From the NCBI RefSeq assembly GCF_041734735.1, contig NC_134889.1:942001-1006000 (forward strand): a DNA stretch of 64,000 nucleotides. The letters are read 5' to 3'. Origin of the DNA: Babylonia areolata. Taxonomy: Eukaryota > Mollusca > Gastropoda > Neogastropoda > Buccinidae. Below are positions 23,170-35,600 of this stretch, piece by piece. The notes beneath the pieces are model-generated. The model was not told the DNA's origin. It searched no databases and worked only from the letters and a program-made list of their open reading frames with translations. The translations under genes and the position numbers were made by a program. Position 1 is the first letter of the stretch, and every line of letters starts with the position of its first letter.

Positions 23170-24880
23170 CTCACACTGTAACACCACAGTCAATATCATC
23201 AATCTCCAATAATCTTCACCCTTAACCCTATGTTCATCACACTTCACCACACACAATGATCAACAGTCAATATCATCAATCCCCAATAATCTTCACCCTT
23301 AATCCTATGTTGACTACACTTCACCACACACAATGATCAACAGTCAATATCATCAATCCCCAATAATCTTCACCCTTAATCCTATGTTGACTACACTTCA
23401 CCACACACAATGATCAACAGTCAATATCATCAATCCCCAATAATCTTCACCCTTAATCCTATGTTCATCACACTTCACCACACACAATGATCAACAGTCA
23501 ATATCATCAATCCCCAATAATCTTCACCCTTAATCCTATGTTCATCACACTTCACCACACACAATGATCAACAGTCAATATCATCAATCCCCAATAATCT
23601 TCACCCTTAATCCTATGTTGACTACACTTCACCACACACAATGATCAACAGTCAATATCATCAATCCCCAATAATCTTCACCCTTAACCCTATGTTCATC
23701 ACACTTCACCACACACAATGATCAACAGTCAATATCATCAATCCCCAATAATCTTCACCCTTAATCCTATGTTGACTACACTTCACCACACACAATGATC
23801 AACAGTCAATATCATCAATCCCCAATAATCTTCACCCTTAACCCTATGTTCATCACACTTCACCACACACAATGATCAACAGTCAATATCATCAATCCCC
23901 AATAATCTTCACCCTTAACCCTATGTTCATCACACTTCACCACACACAATGATCAACAGTCAATATCATCAATCCCCAATAATCTTCACCCTTAATCCTA
24001 TGTTGACTACACTTCACCACACACAATGATCAACAGTCAATATCATCAATCCCCAATAATCTTCACCCTTAATCCTATGTTCATCACACTTCACCACACA
24101 CAATGATCAACAGTCAATATCATCAATCCCCAATAATCTTCACCCTTAATCCTATGTTGACTACACTTCACCACACACAATGATCAACAGTCAATATCAT
24201 CAATCCCCAGTAATCTTCACCCTTAATCCTATGTTGACCACACTTCACCACACACAATGATCAACAGTCAATATCATCAATCCCCAATAATCTTCACCCT
24301 TAACCCTATGTTCATCACACTTCACCACACACAATGATCAACAGTCAATATCATCAATCCCCAATAATCTTCACCCTTAATCCTATGTTGACTACACTTC
24401 ACCACACACAATGATCAACAGTCAATATCATCAATCCCCAATAATCTTCACCCTTAATCCTATGTTGACCACACTTCACCACACACAATGATCAACAGTC
24501 AATATCATCAATCCCCAATAATCTTCACCCTTAATCCTATGTTGACTACACTTCACCACACACAATGATCAACAGTCAATATCATCAATCCCCAAAAATC
24601 TTCACCCGTAATCCTATGTTGACTACACTTCACCACACACAATGATCAACAGTCAATATCATCAATCCCCAATAATCTTCACCCTTAATCCTATGTTGAC
24701 TACACTTCACCACACACAATGATCAACAGTCAATATCATCAATCCCCAGTAATCTTCACCCTTAATCCTATGTTCATCACACTTCACCACACACAATGAT
24801 CAACAGTCAATATCATCAATCCCCAGTAATCTTCACCCTTAATCCTATGTTGACCACACTTCACCACACACAATGATCAA
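23170..24880. repeat. 77-bp minisatellite
   Basis: About 22 copies of a 77-bp unit containing CACACACAATGATCAACAGT, CAATATCATCAATCCCCAAT and CTTCACCCTTAATCCTATGT. Two alternating variants, GTTCATCACA and GTTGACTACA, are interspersed. Confidence 0.96.
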
Positions 24881-24994
24881 CACGTCCACACATCAAAGCC
24901 CAGTTCCGATAGACAGTATGGTCTGTGTTGCTGGTTTCCCTGTGGCTGTAACCCTTGTCAACTGTGTAGCTTTTGGTTTCTTCTTCTGTCCCCT

Positions 24995-26312
24995 GTGTGT
25001 GTACAGCTCACTCTGTCAGTCACGGTGTGTGTGTACATCTCACTCAGTCACTGTGTGTGTACAGCTCACTCTGTCAGTCACGGTGTGTGTGTACATCTCA
25101 CTCAGTCACTGTGTGTGTGTACATCTCACTCTGTCAGTCACTGTGTGTGTACAGCTCACTCTGTCAGTCACGGTGTGTGTGTACATCTCACTCTGTCAGT
25201 CACTGGGTGTGTACATCTCACTCTGTCAGTCACTGTGTGTGTACATCTCACTCTGTCAGTCACTGTGTGTGTGTACATCTCAGTCTGTCAGTCACTGTGT
25301 GTGCGTGTGTGTGTATGTGTGTACATCTCTGTCAGTCACTGTGTGTACATCTCTGTCAGTCACTGTGTGTACATCTCACTGTCAGTCACTGTGTGTGCGT
25401 ACATCTCACTCTGTCAGTCACTGTGTGTGTACATCTCACTCTGTCAGTCACTGTGTGTGTGTGTGTGTGTGTACATCTCTGTCAGTCACTGTGTGTACAT
25501 CTCAGTCTGTCAGTCACTGTGTGTGTGTGTGTGTGTACATCTCTGTCAGTCACTGTGTGTACATCTCAGTCTGTCAGTCACTGTGTGTGTGTGTGTGTAC
25601 ATATCTGTCAGTCACTGTGTGTACATCTCACTCTGTCAGTCACTGTGTGTGTGTGTGTGTACATCTCTGTCAGTCACTGTGTGTACATCTCACTCTGTCA
25701 GTCACTGTGTGTGTGTGTGTGTGTACATATCTGTCAGTCACTGTGTGTACATCTCACTCTGTCAGTCACTGTGTGTGTGTATGTGTGTACATCTCTGTCA
25801 GTCACTGTGTGTACATCTCAGTCTGTCAGTCACTGTGTGTACATCTCAGTCTGTCAGTCACTGTGTGTACATCTCAGTCTGTCAGTCACTGTGTGTGTGT
25901 GTGTACATCTCTGTCAGTCACTGTGTGTACATCTCTGTCAGTCACTGTGTGTACATCTCACTGTCAGTCACTGTGTGTGTGTACATCTCACTCTGTCAGT
26001 CACTCTGTGTGTGTGTGTGTGTACATCTCTGTCAGTCACTGTGTGTACATCTCACTGTCAGTCACTGTGTGTGTGTACATCTCACTCTGTCAGTCACTCT
26101 GTGTGTGTGTGTGTTTACATCTCTGTCAGTCACTGTGTGTACATCTCAGTCTGTCAGTCACTGTGTGTGTGTGTACATCTCGCTCTGTCAGTCACTGTGT
26201 GTACATCTCACTCTGTCAGTCACTGTGTGTGTGTGTACATCTCACTCTGTCAGTCACTGTGTGTGTACATCTCACTCTGTCAGTCACTATACGTGTACAG
26301 CTCACTGTTAAC
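24995..26312. repeat. ~27-45-bp variable minisatellite (ACATCTCACTCTGTCAGTCA + GT run)
   Basis: About 45 units combining ACATCTCACTCTGTCAGTCA, or the shorter ACATCTCTGTCAGTCA, with a (GT)n of variable length. Open frames of over 400 codons in all three forward frames are artefacts. Confidence 0.94.
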
Positions 26313-26539
26313 AATGTGTCCCAGGCTTTCCCCAACACGTGTTCCAGGAGGGTGTCAGTTTACATCACAGAGGACTGTATAAACTCTTCACTTGGTTCTC
26401 TTGGCCTCCTGACTGAACCAACCCTCTTCATCCACACACACACACACATCCACAAACACACATATCCACACACACACACACAGACCTTTCAGTTCAAAAC
26501 ACCACTGTCCTCCTTTCTCCTGAAGCACACCCTGTTTGG

Positions 26540-27062
26540 AATTTGCCCTTGATGGACAGAGAGAGAGGGGAGGGAGGGAGGGGAGGGGCACAAGCAGCAT
26601 CAAGACAAACAGACCTACATGGAACCTTCATGATGATGGACAGAGAGAGAGGGGAGGGAGGGGCACAAGCAGCATCAAGACAAACAGACCTACATGGAAC
26701 CTTCATGATGATGGACAGAGAGAGAGGGGAGGGAGGGAGGGGAGGGGCACAAGCAGCATCAAGACAAACAGACCGACATGGAGCCTTCATAATGATGGAC
26801 AGAGAACTTGGCATGGAATTCACATCTTTTTTCCCAGCTGCTGCTTCTGCCTTTATCCACACATCAAGCCTCTCCACACTGCAGGCAAAGGTCCACAGCT
26901 TCCATCATCAATACACTCAAGTTAAAACAACACACATATACAATCAAGTCTGACGTGTGGAAATATAGTTAAAACAACACACATATACAATCAAGTCTGA
27001 CATGTGGACATATAGTTAAAACAACACACATACACAATCAAGTCTGACTTGTGGACATACAG
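26540..27062. repeat. Two small arrays (~80 bp x3; 47 bp x3)
   Basis: At 26540-26805, three and a half units contain GATGGACAGAGAGAGAGGGG and GGGCACAAGCAGCATCAAGA. At 26925-27062, three units contain AGTTAAAACAACACACATAT and CAATCAAGTCTGAC. Confidence 0.88.
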
Positions 27063-28089
27063 CTTGCTGCTAGTTTATCACAGATGGCGGTTTGAGTGTT
27101 GACTGATGAAGCAAAGACCAGCTGTTCATTTCCACATCTTCAACACATACAGTGATACACACACACAGACAGTGTTCTGTTCGTCTCCACATCTTCAACA
27201 CACACACACAGAGACAGACAGTGTTCTGTTCGTTTCCACATCTTCAACACATAGACTGACAGACAATGTCAAATGGGAAGCCAGTACATTATTTTTTGAC
27301 ATGATCAAGATCCCAACAAAATACGATAAAAGAAAAAAAATGACCACTAAAACAGCGTGGCCTGTATGCAGGCGTGTGGGCCCCTGTAAGACCCCCCCCC
27401 CCCTCCCACACACACACAGAGAAAAGTGGCAGTAGAGGAGAGACGTATGCTGAACGGTGGTGAAGGTACACAACGAGGGGTCCATGCCAAACAAGGGACA
27501 CTACTACTGCCAGCCCTGCCACTAGGGCTGAAGGTGGCGCCACCATCTCCCACTCCCTCCCCACCCCAACCTTTCACACCCACCGACCTGAAGCACCTAC
27601 AAGTCTCCCTAAAACACAGCCAAGGCACAAATCAACACATGCTGGACAATCACCACAACAGTGGAGGGACTAAAACACAAGCTGTACCTGTTTCTGGAGT
27701 TCAGAAACCAATGCTGCAGCATAAAAAAAGAAAGAAAGAAAAAAAGATGCATAAAAGAGCAACAGATACAGAGATATAAATACATTGTGAGTTTCACAGC
27801 AGTCCTCTAGGTCTGTCAAATGTCAAACATGTAAACCCTGCTCCAAGACAGCACTAAACACACCAAGTACTCTGCCGTGAGAAAAAGCTATGTGTTCAAT
27901 ATCCACATAATCCAATCATGTATAAATAAGGTCAGATCACACACACACACACACACACACAGGGAGACACAGCTCCACATGTTCCTGTCGTCTCAAGGGG
28001 CAGGCAGTGACCCCCGCTGTCTCAAACAAGCGTTGACAAGAAGGGGAAGACACACGCACCAGCCTGCAAGGTCCACTGCAGTGCACACA
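27063..28089. other. Intergenic sequence / CEP350 3' flank
   Basis: Mostly unique, with three ~45-bp copies of CTGTTCGT-TCCACATCTTCAACACA (27120-27255), a C run near 27390 and a CA run near 27938. No coding evidence. Confidence 0.5.
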
Positions 28090-28500
28090 CTGGTCCCTGA
28101 CAGCAGCACAGGTCCAACAACAGCTGACCACCTTCAGCAGGTGGCCCAGGAGGGGTCAAGGTGTGATGGCAAGGCAGGTCGTGTGGCTGTCCCTGTCCCT
28201 GACAGCAGCACAGGTCCAACAACAGCTGACCACCTTCAGCAGGTGGCCCAGGAGGGGTCAAGGTGTGATGGCAAGGCAGGTCGTGTGGCTGTCCCTGTCC
28301 CTGACAGCAGCACAGGTCCAACAACAGCTGACCACCTTCAGCAGGTGGCCCAGGAGGGGTCAAGGTGTGATGGCAAGGCAGGTCGTGTGGCTGTCCCTGT
28401 CCCTGACAGCAGCACAGGTCCAACAACAGCTGACCACCTTCAGCAGGTGGCCCAGGAGGGGTCAAGGTGTGATGGCAAGGCAGGTCGTGTGGCTGTCCCC
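28090..28500. repeat. 102-bp minisatellite in CEP350 3' flank
   Basis: Four nearly identical 102-bp units containing GTCCCTGACAGCAGCACAGG, CAACAACAGCTGACCACCTT and GGCAAGGCAGGTCGTGTGGC. As the length is a multiple of three, open frames of 135-361 codons run through on both strands. The block begins about 450 bases after the CEP350 stop, so it is probably UTR or flank. Confidence 0.92.
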
Positions 28501-28947
28501 TCAAACATGGGGGGGTGGGGGTGGGGGGGGGCAGGTCTCTGTCCAACAGGAAAGCACAAACTGTCTGTGACAGCAACACTAGAGGTGTCAGTTCTACTGA
28601 CAGTGACGTCACTCTTTGCAGCCGGACGTCCATCTACAATGTCATTCAGTTTTTCCTCTCATGTCATGTCCATAACTGAATGTAAAATTGATTTCTCTTT
28701 CTTCATTTTGATCACTAATTGCAGTCCAGAAGGGACAACAACATTATTGACTGTCAGTGAGGCAGTGCAGGGAATCCAGCTGTCCCCCCAGGTCAGTGTT
28801 GCTGTGTATCAATGCTGGCTGGCTGCTAGCAGTGGGCAGACTACCAGGGACAGGCAGCAGGCACCACCCCCACCTGGCTGTCCCCGTCACGGCCTGAGGG
28901 CAGCACACAGCCCAGATTCCTCACAGAGACACCCCGGCCAGGTGCAG

Positions 28948-29639
28948 TCAGGAGGTGTGTGACAGGCGGCGCAGCTTGCTGGTGTAGACCTTGTTGAGGG
29001 TGGTGACTGCGTCGTCCAGCAGGGACTGGAAGATGGTGTCCGTCAGCTGCATCTTCACTGCCAGCTCATCGGCGTCATAGTTGATCCAGTCGGCCTCCTC
29101 TTCCCTCAGCTCCTCCACCAGCAGGGCGTCCACGTGGTCCTTCTTCTTGCGCACGTTCCACTTGTTGCTGCTGCGTCCCCGGAACCTCCCGCTACACCCA
29201 GCCACCCCCAGGATGTCCGTCACCGCCCCCTGCACCACCGGCACCAGGCCGTCCAGGGTGGAGGGGGGTGATGCCCCTTTGTAGTAGCGCTGACGTCTGG
29301 GGGCGGGTCTCTGCCAGGGTGGTGGGGGGTCCGTATCGTGTTCGTGGCGGTAGATGTCTCGCACGATGTCCCCGGTCAGGTCGAAGATCAGCGACCTGAA
29401 GGTGCGGCGGCTGGCAGACACCATGCCCTCCATGGGCTCCCCGGCGCCATCAGCTGAGCCGCTCTCCTGCAGGAAGTCGGCAGGGGGGGTCACCGACTCC
29501 CACGACTCTCCACAGCGTCGCAGGTTCCAAAAGACAGACACGGCGTCCGTCACTATGGCCTCCACCTCACCACGCTCGTGGGGAACGATATACACATCCG
29601 CCACAGGGGCTGCACTGGGGGCTGGTCTGGGGGACTCCC
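28948..29639 (-). CDS. CEP350: CEP350 terminal exon, conserved C-terminal domain
   Basis: Phase 1 start, TGA stop at 28948-28950 (229 codons plus stop). It contains DVYIVPHERGEVEAIVTDAV, SLIFDLTGDIVRDIYRHEHD, VDALLVEELREEEADWINYD and ADELAVKMQLTDTIFQSLLD, ending SKLRRLSHTS. Vertebrate CEP350 ends with the same pattern (VDHILVQELHEEEAQWVNYD, then ELCVKMQLADGIF, from memory). The region resembles the DUF4378 family. The acceptor TTTTCAG|GGGAG fixes the frame with the previous exon. Confidence 0.93.
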
Positions 29640-32600
29640 CTGAAAACACACACCCCATGTCACTACCTGTGTGACAACAACACACACCATGTCACTACCT
29701 GTGTGACAACAACACACACCATGGTGTGACAACAACACACACCATGTCACTACCTGTGTGACAACAACACACACCATGGTGTGACAACAACACACACCAT
29801 GTCACTACCTGTGTGACAACAACACACACCATGTCACTACCTGTGTGACAACAACACACACCATGTCACTACCTGTGTGACAACAACACACCCCATGTCA
29901 CTACCTGTGTGACAACAACACACACCATGGTGTGACAACAGCACACACCATGTCACTACCTGTGTGACAACAACACACACCATGTCACTACCTGTGTGAC
30001 AACAACACACCCCATGTCACTACCTGTGTGACAACAACACACACCATGTCACTACCTGTGTGACAACAACACACACCATGTCACTACCTGTGTGACAACA
30101 ACACACACCATGTCACTACCTGTGTGACAACAACACACACCATGGTGTGACAACAACACACACCATGTCACTACCTGTGTGACAACAACACACCCCATGT
30201 CACTACCTGTGTGACAACAACACACACCATGGTGTGACAACAGCACACCCCATGTCACTACCTGTGTGACAACAACACACACCATGTCACTACCTGTGTG
30301 ACAACAACACACCCCATGTCACTACCTGTGTGACAACAACACACCCCATGTCACTACCTGTGTGACAACAGCACACCCCATGTCACTACCTGTGTGACAA
30401 CAACACACACCATGTCACTACCTGTGTGACAACAACACACACCATGTCACTACCTGTGTGACAACAACACACACCATGTCAATACCTGTGTGACAACAAC
30501 ACACCCCATGTCACTACCTGTGTGACAACAGCACACACCATGTCAATACCTGTGTGACAACAACACACACCATGTCACTACCTGTGTGACAACAACACAC
30601 ACCATGTCAATACCTGTGTGACAACAACACACCCCATGTCACTACCTGTGTGACAACAGCACACACCATGTCAATACCTGTGTGACAACAACACACACCA
30701 TGTCACTACCTGTGTGACAACAACACACACCATGTCAATACCTGTGTGACAACAACACACCCCATGTCACTACCTGTGTGACAACAGCACACCCCATGTC
30801 ACTACCTGTGTGACAACAACACAATGTCACTACCTGTGTGACAACAACACACCCCATGTCACTACCTGTGTGACAACAACACACACCATGTCAATACCTG
30901 TGTGACAACAACACAATGTCACTACCTGTGTGACAACAACACACCCCATGTCACTACCTGTGTGACAACACACACCATGTCACTACCTGTGTGACAACAA
31001 CACACACCATGTCACTACCTGTGTGACAACAACACAATGTCACTACCTGTGTGACAACAACACACCCCATGTCACTACCTGTGTGACAACAACACACACC
31101 ATGTCACTACCTGTGTGACAACAACACACACCATGTCACTACCTGTGTGACAACAACACACACCATGTCACTACCTGTGTGACAACAACACACACCATGT
31201 CACTACCTGTGTGACAACAACACACCCCATGTCACTACCTGTGTGACAACAACACACACCATGGTGTGACAACAACACACACCATGTCACTACCTGTGTG
31301 ACAACAACACACACCATGTCACTACCTGTGTGACAACAACACACCCCATGTCACTACCTGTGTGACAACAACACACCCCATGTCACTACCTGTGTGACAA
31401 CAACACACACCATGTCACTACCTGTGTGACAACAACACACCCCATGTCACTACCTGTGTGACAACAACACACACCATGTCACTACCTGTGTGACAACAAC
31501 ACACCCCATGTCACTACCTGTGTGACAACAACACACACCATGTCACTACCTGTGTGACAACAACACACCCCGTGTCACTACCTGTGTGACAACAACACAC
31601 ACCGTGTCACTACCTGTGTGACAACAACACACACCATGTCACTACCTGTGTGACAACAACACACCCCATGTCACTACCTGTGTGACAACAACACACACCA
31701 TGTCACTACCTGTGTGAGAACAACACAATGTCACTACCTGTGTGACAACAACACACACCATGTCACTACCTGTGTGACAACAACACACCCCATGTCACTA
31801 CCTGTGTGACAAAAACACACACCATGTCACTACCTGTGTGACAACAACACACACCATGTCACTACCTGTGTGACAACAGCACACCCCATGTCACTACCTG
31901 TGTGACAACAACACACACCGTGTCACTACCTGTGTGACAACAACACACCCCATGTCACTACCTGTGTGACAACAACACACACCATGTCACTACCTGTGTG
32001 ACAACAACACAATGTCACTACCTGTGTGACAACAACACACACCATGTCACTACCTGTGTGACAACAACACACCCCATGTCACTACCTGTGTGACAACACA
32101 CACCATGTCACTACCTGTGTGACAACAACACACCCCATGTCACTACCTGTGTGACAACAACACACACCATGTCACTACCTGTGTGACAACACACACCATG
32201 TCACTACCTGTGTGACAACAACACACCCCATGTCACTACCTGTGTGACAACACACACCATGTCACTACCTGTGTGACAACAACACACCCCATGTCACTAC
32301 CTGTGTGACAACAACACACCCCATGTCACTACCTGTGTGACAACAACACAATGTCACTACCTGTGTGACAACAACACACACCATGTCACTACCTGTGTGA
32401 CAACAGCACACACCATGTCACTACCTGTGTGACAACAACACACCCCATGTCACTACCTGTGTGACAACAACACACACCATGGTGTGACAACAACACACAC
32501 CATGTCACTACCTGTGTGACAACAACACACACCGTGTCACTACCTGTGTGACAACAACACACACCATGTCACTACCTGTGTGACAACAACACACACCATG

Positions 32601-35600
32601 TCACTACCTGTGTGACAACAACACACACCGTGTCACTACCTGTGTGACAACAACACACACCATGTCACTACCTGTGTGACAACAACACACACCATGTCAC
32701 TACCTGTGTGACAACAACACACACCATGTCACTACCTGTGTGACAACAACACACACCATGTCATTACCTGTGTGACAACAACACATACCTGAGATAGATG
32801 TCAGTGAGTCAGGACAGGTGTCAGTGAGTCAGGACAGGTGTAACAGAGTCAGGACAAGTGTCAGTGAGTTGGGACAGGTGTCAGTAAGTCAGGACATGTG
32901 TAACTTTCAGGACAGGTGTCAGTGAGTCAGGATATGTGTAACAGAGTCAGGACAGGTGTTAGTGAGTCGGGATAGGTGTCAGTGAGTCAGGACAGGTGTC
33001 AGTGAATCAGGGCATGTGTTGGTAATTCAGGACAGATGTCAGAGAGTCAGCACAGGTGTCAGTGAGCTGGGACAGAAAGGTGTCAGTGGGTCAGGAAAGG
33101 TGTCAGTGAGTCGGGACAGACAGGTGTCAGTGAGTCAGGACAGGTGTCAGTGAGTCAGGGCATGTGTTGGTAATTTAGGACAGATGTCAGAGAGTCAGGA
33201 CAGGTGTCAGTGAGTCAGGACAGGTGTCAGTGTGTCGGGACAGACAGATGTCAGAGAGTCAGGACAGGTGTCAGTAAGTCGGGACAGACAGGTGTCAGTG
33301 AGTCAGGACAGGTGTCAGTGAGTCAGGACAGACAGGTGTCAGTGAGTCGGGACAGGTGTCAGCAAGTCAGGACAGACAGGTGTCATTGAGTCAGGACAGG
33401 TGTCAGCGAGTTGGGACAGATGACAGGTGTCAATGAGTCGTGACAGGTGTTGGTGAGTCAGGACAGATGACAGGTGTGTCCAACTCACCAGCAGTACCGC
33501 TGCCTGCCTTCAGGCCAGGAGAGAGGGGCAGTTGCTGTTTGGCCGACAGACCAAAGTCCTCGTCAAAGAAATCCTGACTGTCTCCCATCAGCCCAGAAAA
33601 GTCGTATTCATCCTCCTCCTCCTGCACACACACATGTGCGTAAGCATGAGAACAGACAGGGAAAGGAAAAGAAAAAGAAAAAAGAGTGTAAATTGTCATA
33701 CTTTCCCTATCCCAACATTCCTTTGTAAATTGACACACAGTTGATTCACACCCTTTTTCTATTTGTGCCCCCTCCCCTCCCTGTTCTCCCTGCGTGCATG
33801 CATCACACTGCATGCGTCTCCAGTGTGTGTGGCACTGCACTGTCAGAAGAGCAGCCCCAACTTCACAGCCTGCGCGGTGCTGTGACAGAGTACAACACAA
33901 AAAAGGCCCCCTGCCCCACCCCCCTCACCTCTTCCTGCGAAGGACTGTTGACTGGCACCGGAGACTTGGGGCGCTGGAACGGCTCAGGAGACATGGGTCT
34001 CTTCATCTCCTCCCCACCAGTCTCCGGCTCCGGAGAGGCCTGGAGAGCACGGTCCAGGCTGCTGTCGTGAGAGGGGTCCACCCCACTGTCGTCGGACACC
34101 CCGTTGATCAGCGATGATGACGACAGCGATGATGACTCCTCACCACGCTGACCCTTGCGGCGGATGTGCATCATCTGTGATATAGCGTCCTTCAGAAGGC
34201 CGTCCACCATGGAGGTCGTCACCTTCTGAACTTTGCCCTCCTTCTCCTCTTCCTCCTCCTCCTTCTCCTCACTGTCGTCTTCCCACGGTACCTTGGGCTT
34301 GGGCAGGGTGGCAGGGGGCGTCTTCTCTTCTGGGGAAGTGTGGAGTTTGAGGAGGGTTGGGGGAGGGGTTTTGTCTGCTGCTGTCTGTGGCTCAGGTACT
34401 GCTGTGGGTGATGATTTCTCTGGTGACGTTTGTGGTTTGGGGAGGGTGGGTGGAGGAGTTTTTTCTGGGGGCTTCTGAGGCTTGGGCAGGGTTGAGGGAG
34501 GGGTCTTGAGTTCCGGTGACGTTGGAGATTTGGGTGAGCTGACGGGGGAATCAGCTGTCACCTCTTCCTCTCTATGTGGCTTGGGCAGGGTGGGGGGTGG
34601 AGTCTTCTCCAGTGGGGATGTAGGCTTAGGGAGGGTGGGGGGTGGCGTTTTGTCCTGTGGAGATGTAGGTTTGGGCAGGGTGGGGGGTGGCGTTTTGTCT
34701 TGTGGAGATGTAGGCTTAGGCTGGGTGGGGGGTGGCATTTTGTCTCGGGGAGATGTAGGTGTAGGCTTGGGCAGGGTAGGGGGCGGAGTCCTGTCCTGGC
34801 GGGGGGATGACTGGCGGGTGGCGATGGTGCTGATGGCTGTCATGCTGTCCTCCACCAGGGAGCGGGTCAGGTCGGCCGTGATGTCATCGGCCAGCAGGGC
34901 CAGGTTGTGGCGCTCCTCCCTCACCTCCCCCCCTTCCTCCTCCTCCTCCATCTTCACCTCCTCCTCCTCCCTCTTCGCCTCTTCAACCACCGACTCCTCT
35001 GTGGCGGAGGACACGTCTTGCTCCGTCAGGGACTCCTCGGCACTCCTGGCCTCACTGCCCTCCCTCCCCCCCTTGCCATCCGCCCCCTCCTCCTCCTCCA
35101 GAGCAGAGATGTCGCTGCCCGGCACCAGCAGGCCATGGAGGGGGGGGCAGGAGAAGTAGCGATGTCCGTCACGCTCTCCGTCCATGTCCCCCTTTGCCGT
35201 CCTCAGCTCCACGCCCGCCCAGTGGCCGGGGGCAAAGGTCACCACGCCCTTGAAGCGCAGCGTGGCCGGAACACGCCCCCACACCAGCACGGGGTCGCCT
35301 TCGTGGAAATCTGCCAAGGGGTCCGTCATCAGGAGGGGGTCTGGGGCGTCCTCCTGCACGGACAAGGCATCACTGAGGTCAGTCACACATGTCCTGTCAA
35401 TGTCACTCACTGCCCTTCTTCTGGCCTGAACTGACTGACATCACACAGAGTTCAACTACAGACAACTTATTCAATCAAACAACATGTTTACATCAACTGT
35501 ACATCACGTCAAGAATTGCAGAAAGAAGTGTTACCCGGCTGCTGTGTTGATGATTTCTGTAGAGTTCTACAAGTTAAGGATGGTGTTTTCAGATGTGATC

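Noticed and set aside
24873-26552. Cys/Val/Ser-rich open frames of 438-559 codons
   Set aside because: They are built from GTGTGTGTACATCTC-type repeats and open in all three frames at once. There is no domain, splice or codon-bias evidence.
27877-28962. 361-codon plus-strand frame covering the 102-bp array, and a 203-codon minus-strand frame
   Set aside because: Openness comes from four identical 102-base units. The frame crosses microsatellites and runs antisense into the CEP350 stop.
33863-35434. Plus-strand frames of 175-225 codons over the CAP-Gly exon
   Set aside because: They are antisense shadows of a well-supported CEP350 exon.
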